64,000 nt of DNA. Origin: Pseudomonas sp. LS1212 (GTDB taxonomy: Bacteria > Pseudomonadota > Gammaproteobacteria > Pseudomonadales > Pseudomonadaceae). This document shows positions 16,563 through 25,200 of this stretch, in pieces (the first letter of the stretch is position 1; every line of letters starts with the position of its first letter). The stretch covers positions 1,401,001 to 1,465,000 of the forward strand of contig NZ_CP102951.1 of the NCBI RefSeq assembly GCF_024741815.1. Reading direction: 5' to 3'. A program made the position numbers and the translations under genes. The notes under the pieces are model-generated. The model was not told the origin of the DNA. It searched no databases and saw only the letters and a list, made by a program, of their open reading frames with translations.

Positions 16563-16815
16563 AAGATCCGCCAGTTGGAACCGCAGATTGGCCCGGGCCA
16601 GTTCGGGCTCGATCTCGCTCCGGTACCATTGCGGCGATGGCCGGTATTGCCCTGTTCGAAGCGACTGGTCAGGCCATGGACATGGCGGTGCCGAATGTTC
16701 GGTGCGACGAGTTGATCCAGCAGAGTCGCGAAGTCGGCGTTGGCCGGGCATGGCAACTCCTGCTTTTTATTCCCAGGGGCGGGTTTAAAAGCCTCGCGTA
16801 AATGGCGCAGCGGCC

Positions 16816-17418
16816 ATGCGTGACAAGGGTTACTGCGACTACAACTGGTGGCACCAGCTGCAGAGCAAGGGCGCTTTCTTCGTCACCCGGCTGAAGAAAA
16901 ACGCCAACATCAAGGTGCTGCACGCGCACTCAACCGTGGCCGACCACAGCCCGGTCATGACCGATGAAGTCGTTCAGTTCGGCAAAAAGCATCTGGGCGG
17001 CAAACGCCTGAATGACTATCGAGACGAACCGGTAAGACGCGTCATGGTGGAGCGCGAGGGGCATGCGACGCCATTGATCCTGGTGACCAACGACTTCTCG
17101 CGAACGGCCGAACAAATCGCTGACTTGTATAAAGATCGCTGGAAGATCGAGCTGTTTTTCAAGTGGATCAAGCAACATCTGAAACTCAAACGCTTCTATG
17201 CCTGCTCCGAAAACGCCGTGCGCCTGCAGATTTACAGTGCCTTGATCAGCTACTTGTTGCTGCACCTTTTCCACCGGCGCTCCGGGTTTCCCGGCTCGTT
17301 GTTTGAGCTGACGGTTCGCATTGCTCATGTCTTGCATGAACGGCCTGCTACCCAGGAATTTAAAGCCCGACGAAGGCAGGAGCGAGAAAAGCTAAAGGCT
17401 GCCCAAGGCAGCCTTTAG
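16816..17418 (+). pseudogene. truncated IS4-family transposase (C-terminal part)
   Basis: A 200-residue open frame starting within MRDKGYCDYNWWHQL, the region of the second catalytic aspartate. The IS4 signature Y-x2-R-x3-E-x6-K is intact as YKDRWKIELFFKWIKQ. The N-terminal part with the first catalytic aspartate is missing (a complete IS4-type transposase is about 320-440 residues), so the element should be dead. It marks the right edge of the AT-rich island. Confidence 0.75.
17394..17417 (+). terminator. hairpin at 3' end of transposase frame
   Basis: AAAGGCTGCC paired with GGCAGCCTTT around CAA, overlapping the last codons of the transposase. Such end-hairpins are usual in IS elements. 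Confidence 0.5.
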
Positions 17419-17662
17419 CTATGAAACAAGTTTACCGGACACTAGTGATGCGGAGCGTGGGAACGAGAAGGGAACGAGAACTGGTCGTGTGTGGAGCTGA
17501 TGCAGATCAGCCAGAGGCTGGTTCGCTGAGCAGCAGTTGGGCAGGTACGCCGAGGAGGTCCAGGCAGGGGGGATTGCGCGCAGGTCCGTCTGCACGGAGC
17601 CCTTGGGGTGCGTGGTCGAAGGATGAATGTAGTGAAAGTCTTTTCCGCTAACAGTTGGGTTA

Positions 17663-17692
17663 CAAGCCCGTAGCTCATGAGATACGGGCTTG
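17663..17692. terminator. hairpin 3' to ydcH-like gene
   Basis: CAAGCCCGTA (17663-17672) pairs with TACGGGCTTG (17683-17692); the loop itself contains the palindrome CTCATGAG. It closes the leftward ydcH-like gene and marks the first clearly core sequence after the island. 17419-17662 shows no gene. Confidence 0.65.
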
Positions 17693-17701
17693 TGGCAGCC
17701 C

Positions 17702-17959
17702 TCAGAATTTTGCTGCGGCTCCGCGCGAGTTGGGGTAGTCCAGTTGCTGCGCGATTTGGTCTTTGATCAGCAACCTCTTCTCCTTGAGTTTCTTTAGTTC
17801 GTCATCCGCGGCTGCTTGCGATTCTTTATCCAGGACCTCTGCGTCGACCGTGTGATATTTGCTCAGGAGCGTGTCGAGCTTGGGGTCAGTTTTCCTGCGG
17901 TTTTCGATCTCTTCCTTTGACCGCTTCAAATCCTCGTACAGATTATGTCTTACCGGCAT
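17702..17959 (-). CDS. YdcH/DUF465-family small protein
   Basis: An 85-residue, almost entirely helical, highly charged protein (DLKRSKEEIENRRKTDPKLDTLLSKYHTVD, then KLKEKRLLIKDQIAQQL). The pattern of a lysine-rich helical hairpin with KEKRLLIKDQI is that of the DUF465/YdcH family, typically 65-80 residues. Function is unknown. The ATG at 17959 follows GGAGAGGTGACG. Confidence 0.75.
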   Translation of the reverse strand: MPVRHNLYEDLKRSKEEIENRRKTDPKLDTLLSKYHTVDAEVLDKESQAAADDELKKLKEKRLLIKDQIAQQLDYPNSRGAAAKF

Positions 17960-18135
17960 CTCGTCACCTCTCCGTGTTTCGTGCAGGAGTCATGAGACCT
18001 TCAGGATAGTCTTGATTTGGCCGTTGGTCGCTCCTTTCGGTCGGATCAATCCGGAGGCGGGGAGTGTTGCCACTCGATTAGTTTGCAACAGGCCGCTAGT
18101 CTTCAGGTTCCTCCCCATGGATAAGCGTAATCGTC

Positions 18136-18504
18136 ATGCCCCACCTTCATCTGGAATACACCCAAAACCTGCCAGAGCTGGACGCCGACAAGGTGTTGCT
18201 GAGGCTCAATCATGTGCTGCTGGCCAGCGGGCAGTTCAGCAATGAGGTGGACATCAAGAGCCGGGCGATCGAATTGGGCGTCTTTCGGGTCGGCACCGCG
18301 ATGGCCGAGCGGGGGTTCGTGCATGTAAAGCTGGCGATACTCAGCGGGCGCTCGCCGGAGGTGAAGAAACAGGTGTCCGAAAGCCTCCTGGCGGCCTTGC
18401 GTGAGGCTGTGCAGTGGCCGGCCGATGTGGACGTTCAGCTGTGCGTGGAGATACTGGACATCGACCGCGATTCGTACTCCAAGATGCACCTGGCGGCGAT
18501 TTAG
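18136..18504 (+). CDS. 5-carboxymethyl-2-hydroxymuconate delta-isomerase-like (tautomerase fold)
   Basis: A 122-residue protein starting MPHLHLEYTQNL; the proline after Met is the catalytic base in this superfamily once Met is removed. E. coli HpaF (CHMI) of homoprotocatechuate degradation is of similar length with the same start pattern. Homoprotocatechuate genes are not nearby, so the actual substrate is open. It is followed by rnd after 180 bases. Confidence 0.8.
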   Translation: MPHLHLEYTQNLPELDADKVLLRLNHVLLASGQFSNEVDIKSRAIELGVFRVGTAMAERGFVHVKLAILSGRSPEVKKQVSESLLAALREAVQWPADVDVQLCVEILDIDRDSYSKMHLAAI

Positions 18505-18687
18505 GACCGGTCGCAGGGGCAGGGTTGTCCTGGCCTGCCTCTGAACCAAAGCTGTTGGCAACGCACCGACCGCACCGGTCCCACGCCTAGCCGGGCCAGC
18601 GCTTTTCAGCAGTGCTCTTGTCGAGTCAATGCCCAGTATTGGCCTGCGCCGATATATACTGCGCGCCATTGTTCGAGGGAGAGCCTT

Positions 18688-19818
18688 GTGGCCATCGATA
18701 TTCACTGGATTCGCGACGACGCCAGCCTTGCCAGCCATTGTGCGCAGTGGCTGGGTTTGCCGTATGTTGCACTCGACACCGAGTTCATGCGCGTTGATAC
18801 CTTTTTCCCGATCGCCGGTTTGATCCAGGTCGGGGATGGTGCGCGCGCCTATTTGATCGACCCCTTGCTGATCAGCGACTGGACCCCCTTGGTGGGCCTG
18901 CTGGAAAACCCGGCGGTGATCAAGGTGCTGCACGCCTGCAGCGAAGACCTGGAAGTGTTGCTGCGCCTGACCGGTACCCTGCCGACGCCGCTGTTCGACA
19001 CGCAACTGGCGGCGGCTTATTTGAACCTCGGCTTCTCCATGGGTTATTCGCGCCTGGTGCAGGAAGTGCTGGGTATCGAGTTGCCCAAGGGCGAGACGCG
19101 GTCGGATTGGTTGAAGCGCCCACTGTCGGACACCCAGATCAGCTACGCCGCCGAAGACGCCGTACACCTGGCCGAAGTCTACGAAAAGCTGCGCCCGCAA
19201 TTGTCCGACGATAAGTTCGGCTGGGTGCTCGAGGACGGTGCCGAGCTGGTGGCGCAATTGCGTCGCGAGATCGATCCCAATGAGCTGTACCGTGACGCCA
19301 AGCTGGCCTGGAAGCTGTCGCGCGCTCAACTGGCGGTGCTGCGTGAGCTCTGCGCCTGGCGTGAGCGTGAGGCCCGCGCCCGGGACCTGCCGCGCAACCG
19401 CGTCATTCGCGAGAACGCCCTGTGGCCGTTGGCCAGGACCCAGCCGGACAACCTGGCGACCTTGGCCAGGATCGAGGACATGCACCCGCGCACCGTGCGT
19501 CAGGACGGCGAGTTCCTGCTCGGCCTGATCAAGCAGGCCGCCAGCGTCCCGCCTGCGGACTGGCCCCCGGCGCTGCCCGAGCCGCTGCCGATCGAAGCCT
19601 CGGCGGTGCTCAAGCAACTGCGCGCTATCGGCCAGGCCGAGGCCGAGCGCCTGAACATCGCGCCCGAGCTGATGCTGCGCAAGAAAACCCTGGAAGCATT
19701 GCTCAAGAGCGGCTATCCCAACGGTCCCTACCAACTGCCTGATTCGTTGCGCGGCTGGCGGCGCGAACTGATGGGCCAGGCGCTGCTCGACAGCCTCGCC
19801 TCTGCCGGAGAACAGTAA
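18688..19818 (+). CDS. rnd: ribonuclease D
   Basis: A 376-residue 3'-5' exoribonuclease that trims tRNA 3' ends and other stable RNAs. The DEDD exonuclease motifs are visible: ALDTEFMRVDTFFP (Exo I), a Exo II region around LHACSEDLEVL, and YAAEDAVHLAEVY (Exo III). An HRDC domain follows at about residues 205-290. It starts at GTG 18688 and its stop codon overlaps the ycgL ATG by one base, so the two are coupled. Confidence 0.95.
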   Translation: MAIDIHWIRDDASLASHCAQWLGLPYVALDTEFMRVDTFFPIAGLIQVGDGARAYLIDPLLISDWTPLVGLLENPAVIKVLHACSEDLEVLLRLTGTLPTPLFDTQLAAAYLNLGFSMGYSRLVQEVLGIELPKGETRSDWLKRPLSDTQISYAAEDAVHLAEVYEKLRPQLSDDKFGWVLEDGAELVAQLRREIDPNELYRDAKLAWKLSRAQLAVLRELCAWREREARARDLPRNRVIRENALWPLARTQPDNLATLARIEDMHPRTVRQDGEFLLGLIKQAASVPPADWPPALPEPLPIEASAVLKQLRAIGQAEAERLNIAPELMLRKKTLEALLKSGYPNGPYQLPDSLRGWRRELMGQALLDSLASAGEQ

Positions 19819-20111
19819 TGAAACGCATTTGTTCGATCTACAAAAGCCCACGCCGCAACGAGATGTACCTCTATGTTCTGAAGGCCGACGGCCTTGAGCG
19901 CGTACCCGAGGGCCTGTTGCCGGCCTTTGGCAAGCCGCAGCATGCCTTTGACCTGGTCCTGTCGCCCGAGCGCAAGCTGGCGCGCGAGGATATAGCTCTG
20001 GTGCTGGCGAACCTCGAGAAGCAGGGCTATCACCTGCAGATGCCGCCGGCCGAGGATGAGTACATCGAGCACTTGCCCGAAGAACTGTTGCGCCGTAACG
20101 ATCCGGTCTGA
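19818..20111 (+). CDS. ycgL: YcgL-domain protein
   Basis: A 97-residue protein of the YcgL family: MKRICSIYKSPRRNEMYLYV at the start, then LPAFGKPQHAFDLVL and LEKQGYHLQMPP. It directly follows rnd (TAATG overlap), an arrangement conserved in Pseudomonas. The E. coli homologue has been connected with YcgL/minimal host factors, but no biochemical role is certain. Confidence 0.92.
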   Translation: MKRICSIYKSPRRNEMYLYVLKADGLERVPEGLLPAFGKPQHAFDLVLSPERKLAREDIALVLANLEKQGYHLQMPPAEDEYIEHLPEELLRRNDPV

Positions 20112-20161
20112 TTCAGCCACAGCGACTGTTTGCAGCGATAATCGACAGGTATTTCCACTGG

Positions 20162-20192
20162 GGCCGGCAACGGGATATTCCCGCTGCCGGCC
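20162..20192. terminator. strong hairpin after ycgL
   Basis: GGCCGGCA pairs with TGCCGGCC outside and CGGGA with TCCCG inside, separated by one A/C mismatch, loop TAT. No U-tract follows on the plus strand, so it may be an mRNA-stabilising hairpin. Confidence 0.5.
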
Positions 20193-20223
20193 GCAGGTTT
20201 GAATTTGAAAGGTTTTATCAATC

Positions 20224-21156
20224 ATGCGCGTTCTGATCGCAGAACAGGATTACGCCCTCTACGCCCAACTGCTGCGTGAGGCCGTCCCGGACCTTGAGGT
20301 CCTGACCAGTGGCGACTCGGCCGAGCTGGCCGCCCTGGCCGCCGATTGCCCGGTCTGGCTGGGCCAGCCCGATCTTTTGGCGACCCTGCTGCGCCAGGGT
20401 CATCAACCCCAGTGGCTGCAATCGACTTGGGCCGGTATCACGCCGTTGCTCGCCGAGGGTGTGCCGCGCCATTACCGCCTGACGCGCGCCGTTGGCATTT
20501 TTGGTCAAGTGATGGCCGAGTACGTGCTGACCTATATGCTCGGGCATGAGCGTGAAGTCCTGCCGCGGCTGGTCAGCCAGGTCGAGCGCAAGTGGGACAA
20601 CCGCCCAGGCCGGAGCCTGGCCGGGCGCAAGGTGTTGATTGTCGGCGCCGGTGATATTGGCCAGAGCGTTGCCGAGTTTCTGCAGCCGTTCGGCGTGAAG
20701 CTGTACGGCGTTGCCAGCCAGGCGCGCAACCAGGCACCGTTCATCGAAGTGGCTGCCCTGGAAGATCTGGGGCGCCTGGTCGGTGAAGCCGATTACGTGA
20801 TCAATCTGCTGCCCAATACGGCGGCAACCCAGGACCTGTATGACGCGGCCCTGTTCGCACGCTTCAATCCCAATGCGTTGTTCATCAACGCCGGGCGCGG
20901 TGTGGCGGTGGTCGATGCCGACCTGGTCGAGGCCTTGAAGCAGGGGCACCTGGCCGGTGCGGTGATCGACGTCTGTCGTCAGGAGCCGCTGCCACAGCGC
21001 CATCCGTTCTGGACCGCCTGGGGCTTGTTGTTGACCGGGCACAGTTCGGCGCCGACCTCGCCGCCGGCCATGGTGCAGTTGTTCGTCGACAACCTGCGGG
21101 CGTATCAGGCAGGCCAGGCATTGCGTGGCGAAGTGGATTTCCAGCGCGGCTATTGA
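20224..21156 (+). CDS. D-2-hydroxyacid dehydrogenase (GhrA-like)
   Basis: A 310-residue NAD(P)-dependent dehydrogenase. The nucleotide-binding motif is VLIVGAGDIGQSVAEFL (about 137-153). Catalytic residues of the family appear as NAGRGVAVVDADL (Arg), EPLPQRHPFW (Glu) and GHSSAPTS (His). Substrate is probably glyoxylate, hydroxypyruvate or another 2-ketoacid. It sits between ycgL and the YcgN-family gene. Confidence 0.9.
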   Translation: MRVLIAEQDYALYAQLLREAVPDLEVLTSGDSAELAALAADCPVWLGQPDLLATLLRQGHQPQWLQSTWAGITPLLAEGVPRHYRLTRAVGIFGQVMAEYVLTYMLGHEREVLPRLVSQVERKWDNRPGRSLAGRKVLIVGAGDIGQSVAEFLQPFGVKLYGVASQARNQAPFIEVAALEDLGRLVGEADYVINLLPNTAATQDLYDAALFARFNPNALFINAGRGVAVVDADLVEALKQGHLAGAVIDVCRQEPLPQRHPFWTAWGLLLTGHSSAPTSPPAMVQLFVDNLRAYQAGQALRGEVDFQRGY

Positions 21157-21263
21157 GAGGGGAGCGGCCCGTGACGCCCGGTGACGGGCCCCACCGCCCC
21201 GGCACACTAGACTGACGGCCTTTTTTGCTTGCATCGCTTTTATCGAAACAGGACACCCGTACC

Positions 21264-21713
21264 ATGGCGGCTAAAGTCGAACCCTTCTGGATGCGCAAGA
21301 CCCTCGAGCAACTCGACCAGGGGGAATGGGAGTCGCTGTGTGACGGCTGTGGTTTGTGCTGCCTGCAAAAGCTCGAAGATGAAGACGACAATACGGTCTA
21401 TTACACGCGCATCGCCTGCAAGCTGCTGGACCTCAAGACCTGCCAGTGCAGCGATTACGGCAATCGCCGCGCCGTGGTGCCCGATTGCATCCAACTCACG
21501 CCGGGCCAGGCCGATCAGTTCAAATGGCTGCCGCCCACCTGTGGCTATCGCCTGGTCAGCGAGGGGCAGGACTTGCCGCTCTGGCACCACCTGGTCTGTG
21601 GCGATCGCGAGCAGGTGCACAAGCAGCGGATCTCCCAATCCGGGCGCATGCTCAGCGAGAACAACGTGGCTGAAGATGACTGGGAAGACTATCTGATTTT
21701 TCGTGCGGGTTGA
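21264..21713 (+). CDS. YcgN-family cysteine-cluster protein
   Basis: A 149-residue UPF0260/YcgN protein. The N-terminal cysteine cluster CDGCGLCCLQK (about residues 27-37) and later cysteines (IACKLLDLKTCQC, PDCIQL, PTCGYRL) could bind zinc or an iron-sulfur cluster. The start ATG at 21264 is the family start; the frame is open upstream. Function is unknown. Its proximity to rnd and ycgL is conserved in Pseudomonas. Confidence 0.9.
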   Translation: MAAKVEPFWMRKTLEQLDQGEWESLCDGCGLCCLQKLEDEDDNTVYYTRIACKLLDLKTCQCSDYGNRRAVVPDCIQLTPGQADQFKWLPPTCGYRLVSEGQDLPLWHHLVCGDREQVHKQRISQSGRMLSENNVAEDDWEDYLIFRAG

Positions 21714-21764
21714 GCGCCCGGGGGTTGATGGGCACTGCCACGGGTTGGGTTGAACGGAGTCTGT

Positions 21765-22991
21765 ATGCGTGTGTGTGGCCGACTGGGGTTGGCGTTTTTA
21801 CTGCTGGTGCTGGGTACGTCGTCGTGGGCGGCGAAAAAGGTCGATCTGGATTACCGCGTTCGCCTGCTGCCGCAGAGCGACCAGGCCGAGGTTCAATTGA
21901 CCCTGGCACAGGGCGCGGCGGTGCGCAGCCTGGATTTCGACCTGGGCGAGCAGGGTACCTACAGTGATTTCAAGGCCGACGGCAGCTGGCAGTTGCAGGC
22001 CGATGCCAGGCGTGGCCAGTGGCATCCGGCAGAGGGCAAGGCCAGCTTGAGCTACCGGGTGCGCATCAGCCGCGCGCACAAGTCCGGCAGCTTCGACAGT
22101 CGCATCACCCCGGCCTGGGCATTGTTTCGGGGCGATGACCTGGTGCCGCCGGCGCGTCTCGACCAGCAGGACGGCACCGAATTGGTGGCGCGCCTGACCT
22201 TCGAGCTGCCGGCCGGCTGGAAAAGTGTCGAGACCGCCTGGCCGCGCATCGGCAAGCAGCGCTTTCGCATCGACAACGTATCAAGGCTGTTCGACCGCCC
22301 GACCGGCTGGATGCTCGCCGGCACCATCGGCAGCCGCCGCACCCGGCTGGGCGAGACCGAAGTCACCGTCGCCGCGCCCCAGGCCCAGGGCATGCGGCGG
22401 ATGGATGTCCTGACCCTGATGACCTTCGTCTGGCCGCAATTGCAGTCGGTATTCGCGCGTACGCCAGCGAAACTGCTGATTGTCGGTGCCGGCGATCCGA
22501 TGTGGCGCGGGGCCCAGGGGGCGCACAATTCGATCTTCCTGCACAGTGCGCGGCCGCTTGTCAGCGAAAGCGGTTCCAGCCCGCTGGTGCGCGAGCTGGT
22601 GCATGTGTTCGGACGTATACAGGGCAGCGAGCGCAGTGACTGGATCGACAAGGGCCTTGCCGAGTACTACGCCATCGAGCTGGTTCGTCGCGCCGGCGGC
22701 ATGAGCGAGGAGCGCTACCAGAGCCTGCAAGCGGGCTTGACCAAGGCCGGTCACAAGGTCACCAGCCTGCGCGGCGAGCGCATCAATCAGGCGACGATTG
22801 CCCGTGCGGTGTTGTTGCTGCAGGACCTGGACCGCGAAATTCGCCTGAAGACCCACAACAAGCGCTCGCTGGACGATGTTACCCAGGCGTTGATGCGGTT
22901 GGGCAAGGTCGGTACTCCCGAGTTCATCCAGCTCAGCGAAAGCGTGATTGGAGAGCCTTCGCGGGTGTTGGAGAGCAAGTTGTTGCAATAG
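21765..22991 (+). CDS. secreted protein with degenerate M1/M61-type peptidase fold
   Basis: A 408-residue exported protein: signal peptide MRVCGRLGLAFLLLVLGTSSWAA (cut near 23). After a beta-rich N-terminal part, the segment RELVHVFGRIQGSERSDWIDKGLAEYY matches the shape of a gluzincin centre, but the HExxH is replaced by ELVHVFG while the downstream E-GLAEYY partner remains. It therefore looks like a non-catalytic relative. GGAG precedes the ATG at 21765 by five bases. Family name is inferred from motif shape. Confidence 0.7.
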   Translation: MRVCGRLGLAFLLLVLGTSSWAAKKVDLDYRVRLLPQSDQAEVQLTLAQGAAVRSLDFDLGEQGTYSDFKADGSWQLQADARRGQWHPAEGKASLSYRVRISRAHKSGSFDSRITPAWALFRGDDLVPPARLDQQDGTELVARLTFELPAGWKSVETAWPRIGKQRFRIDNVSRLFDRPTGWMLAGTIGSRRTRLGETEVTVAAPQAQGMRRMDVLTLMTFVWPQLQSVFARTPAKLLIVGAGDPMWRGAQGAHNSIFLHSARPLVSESGSSPLVRELVHVFGRIQGSERSDWIDKGLAEYYAIELVRRAGGMSEERYQSLQAGLTKAGHKVTSLRGERINQATIARAVLLLQDLDREIRLKTHNKRSLDDVTQALMRLGKVGTPEFIQLSESVIGEPSRVLESKLLQ

Positions 22992-23058
22992 CGGTGAACC
23001 GGGAATCCCTGCGGCCGCTGCGACGCTCGGGCGCGTAGCGGCCGCAAAAAGCCCAAGG

Positions 23059-23388
23059 TCACCGCTTGTTCAGCGCATCCTCATCGGCCTTGAGCGCCTT
23101 CAACTCATCACCCGCACGCTCGATCCGCGCACGAACATTGTCGATATCCCGGCGCCCCCTCTCCAGCAAGCTCTTGGCCGAACTGTGCCCGGTAATGCCA
23201 CGCACCAGTGCGACGCCACCAATGGCAACCTGAATCATCCCGAACAGCCCGCCGCGTCGCAGGCCCTTGCCGACCATGATCACGCCACCGGCAACGGAGC
23301 CGGCGCGTTCCCAGCCCTGGACGTTGTGCTCGGGTTTGCTCTGCAAGGGGGTGGATTCGATAAGTGCTGCATGCTTGCTGTCGCTCAT
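23059..23388 (-). CDS. DUF2892/YgaP-like membrane protein
   Basis: A 109-residue protein. The centre (WERAGSVAGGVIMVGKGLRRGGLFGMIQVAIGGVALVRGITGH) carries two short glycine-rich hydrophobic segments like the YgaP transmembrane domain. The C-terminal 40 residues form a charged coiled coil (RDIDNVRARIERAGDELKALKADED). The start at 23388 is chosen for the MSDSKHAAL start; the open frame upstream is not typical. Function is unknown. Confidence 0.7.
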   Translation of the reverse strand: MSDSKHAALIESTPLQSKPEHNVQGWERAGSVAGGVIMVGKGLRRGGLFGMIQVAIGGVALVRGITGHSSAKSLLERGRRDIDNVRARIERAGDELKALKADEDALNKR

Positions 23389-23464
23389 GATCGTTCTCCT
23401 GGCGGGCGTTGATATTAAGCTGACTGCCGGCACGCCGGGCTGTTCCCTCGGCGTGCGCACTTTC

Positions 23465-23935
23465 TCACTTGAATTTTGGGCCGGAGCGGGTGTTGTTGCC
23501 CTTGGCCATACGATCGTACAGCACCACATTGACCGTGGCTGCCAGGTTCATGCAGCCGGTGGTGGGGATGTAGATGGTGTCTTCGCACCAGTCGCGCACG
23601 CTTTGGTCCAGCGAGCCGTCTTCGGGGCCGAAGATATAGATCGCGCGATCAGGGTGCGTGTATTCGGGCAACGGGCGGGCGCCATCGACCAGTTCGACCG
23701 CAACGGGCGTGCAGCCCAGCGGGATGATCTTCTGCAGATCGTCGATGCCGATCAGCGGAATGTCATAATGGATACGCTTGGTATCGGTGACGAAGTCGCG
23801 GGCGCGTTCATAGCGTTTACCGGTGTAGAACACCGAATTGACGCCGTAGCAGCCTGCAGCACGCATCACCGAGCCGACGTTCTCCGGTGATTTGGGGTTA
23901 TACAAACCAATGCAGCTGTACCGTTTGTTTGCCAC
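23465..23935 (-). CDS. SPOUT RNA methyltransferase (TrmH family)
   Basis: A 156-residue SpoU-type methyltransferase with the deep trefoil knot motifs: NPKSPENVGSVMRAAGCYG (motif 1), AIYIFGPEDGSL (motif 2) and IPTTGCMNLAATVNVVLYD (motif 3). The size fits single-domain TrmL-like enzymes that 2'-O-methylate tRNA, but the exact target is not known. It starts at GTG 23935. Confidence 0.88.
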   Translation of the reverse strand: MANKRYSCIGLYNPKSPENVGSVMRAAGCYGVNSVFYTGKRYERARDFVTDTKRIHYDIPLIGIDDLQKIIPLGCTPVAVELVDGARPLPEYTHPDRAIYIFGPEDGSLDQSVRDWCEDTIYIPTTGCMNLAATVNVVLYDRMAKGNNTRSGPKFK

Positions 23936-23994
23936 GAGCCGGTGCCTTCACGAAAAAACCGCGATTATAGAGCTTGCCGGCACGTGGTGGTCGG

Positions 23995-24369
23995 TCAATC
24001 GTCTTTCTTCATCAACCCGGCCAGGGCTGCGAAGGGATTGTGCGTTGCCTTGGCGATTTTCGGGGTGCTGAGCGAGCCTTCGGCGTAGTACTGCTGGTCG
24101 GTGTAGCGCGAGTGTTCGTTGTCGTGGCAATACAGGCAGAGCAACTCCCAGTTGGAGCCGTCCTGGGGGTTGTTGTCGTGGTTGTGGTCACGATGGTGCA
24201 CGGTCAGTTCGCTCAGGCGCTTGCCGGAAAACTCACGGGCACAGCGGCCGCACACATGCGGGTACATCTTCAGCGCCTTGTCGCGATAGCCCATCTCACG
24301 GTCACGCTGGGCGTCGGCCAGGATGCGGTCCAGCTTGGCGGTATTGGAAGGGGGTGTTGCCGAACTCAT
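23995..24369 (-). CDS. yajD: YajD-family HNH nuclease-like protein
   Basis: A 124-residue HNH protein. The zinc pairs are CGRC (about 40-43) and CLYCHDNEH, flanking the nuclease core LTVHHRDHNHDNNPQDGSNWELLC. This is the YajD pattern. Activity has not been assigned to the family with certainty. It lies between the RNA methyltransferase and the spermidine synthase-like gene, all leftward. Confidence 0.88.
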   Translation of the reverse strand: MSSATPPSNTAKLDRILADAQRDREMGYRDKALKMYPHVCGRCAREFSGKRLSELTVHHRDHNHDNNPQDGSNWELLCLYCHDNEHSRYTDQQYYAEGSLSTPKIAKATHNPFAALAGLMKKDD

Positions 24370-24421
24370 GGGTTCACCTTTATTGGCTTGGTACGGTTAT
24401 AAGGCCAGTTTAGCGCGTTGC

Positions 24422-25108
24422 TCAGCCTTTGAGTTTTTCCGCGATCCAGATGGTATGGCGGGTGCCCTTGTTGCCGTGGGCGAACACCTGCACTTCTTCG
24501 GCCTTGAAGCCGGCCTTGCGCAGTTTCTCGGAAAACTGCCGGTCGGCGCTGGCCGACCAGACCGCCAGCACGCCCTTGGGCCGCAAGGCGCGGGCGCAGG
24601 CATTGAGGCCGCCGGCGCAATAGAGCCAGCTGTTGGCTTTCTGGGTCAGGCCTTCGGGGCCATTGTCGACGTCGAGCATGATCGCGTCGAAGCCTTGCGG
24701 CTCGGCCTGCAGGACCTTGGCCACATCCTCCTGACGAATGGTCGTGCGCGGGTCCAGCAGTGGCCGACCGGATTTTTCGCCCAGCGGCCCGCGGTTCCAT
24801 TCGACCACCCCCGGCACCAGCTCGGCGACCACCACCTCGGCAGTCTTGCCCAGGTGCTTGAGCGCCGAGGCCAGGGTAAAGCCCATGCCCAGGCCGCCGA
24901 TCAGCACCCTTGAGCCGGGCCTGCCGGCCACCTTGCGGCAGGGGATCTCGGCCAGGGCGTCTTCGGAGCCGTGCATGCGGGTATTCATCAATTGCCCGCC
25001 ATCGCCGCCCTGGATCTTGATGACGAAATCCTCGCCATACTCGAACAGGCACAGGGCACCGCCGTTTTCGGGAATCGGGGTGGTGTCGAGCAGCACAAAA
25101 CGTTTCAT
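24422..25108 (-). CDS. spermidine synthase-like / class I methyltransferase-fold protein
   Basis: A 228-residue protein starting MKRFVLLDTTPIPENGG. It has VLIGGLGMGFTLASAL as nucleotide loop, VVVAELVPGVVEWNR as acidic strand and AIMLDVDNGPEGLT in the position of the aminopropyltransferase catalytic loop. It lacks the YHE substrate motif and the N-terminal beta domain, so it is probably a member of the spermidine synthase-like methyltransferase group rather than SpeE. It is unrelated in detail to the island protein at 8956. The ATG at 25108 is chosen over upstream in-frame starts that lack similarity. Confidence 0.7.
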   Translation of the reverse strand: MKRFVLLDTTPIPENGGALCLFEYGEDFVIKIQGGDGGQLMNTRMHGSEDALAEIPCRKVAGRPGSRVLIGGLGMGFTLASALKHLGKTAEVVVAELVPGVVEWNRGPLGEKSGRPLLDPRTTIRQEDVAKVLQAEPQGFDAIMLDVDNGPEGLTQKANSWLYCAGGLNACARALRPKGVLAVWSASADRQFSEKLRKAGFKAEEVQVFAHGNKGTRHTIWIAEKLKG

Positions 25109-25200
25109 GGATTTCTCATTGGGGGAGGGCAAGTTTGCCGCGTTGGGAGTAGCCTGAAGCAGACACTGTTCGTCTGGCGACGGAGCCATTGGAGCCATTG

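Larger units (their letters stand above)
8790..17420. mobile_element. AT-rich genomic island behind tRNA-Ser, right edge in IS debris
   Basis: Base composition changes sharply after the tRNA terminator: for example 18 of 60 bases are G/C at 14161-14220 against 37 of 60 at 19201-19260. All six intact genes lie on the minus strand and are unrelated to the flanking core genes. The right end passes through transposase fragments (16449-17418) before normal composition returns. I found no integrase and no duplicated tRNA 3' end, so the mechanism of entry is unknown and both borders are approximate. Confidence 0.65.

Noticed and set aside
16529..16756. Minus-strand frames over the IS debris
   Set aside because: No match to known transposase parts; probably chance frames in decayed IS sequence.
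8748..18000. Duplicate of the tRNA-Ser 3' end as an att site
   Set aside because: I looked for the T-arm and acceptor end sequence near the right border and found no copy.
18103..19851. A 582-codon minus-strand frame
   Set aside because: Antisense to rnd; glutamine/arginine/leucine-rich shadow composition and no motifs.
24422..25108. A second spermidine synthase to partner the island enzyme
   Set aside because: It lacks the YHE motif and N-terminal domain and has core-genome composition, so I treat it as a separate methyltransferase-fold protein.
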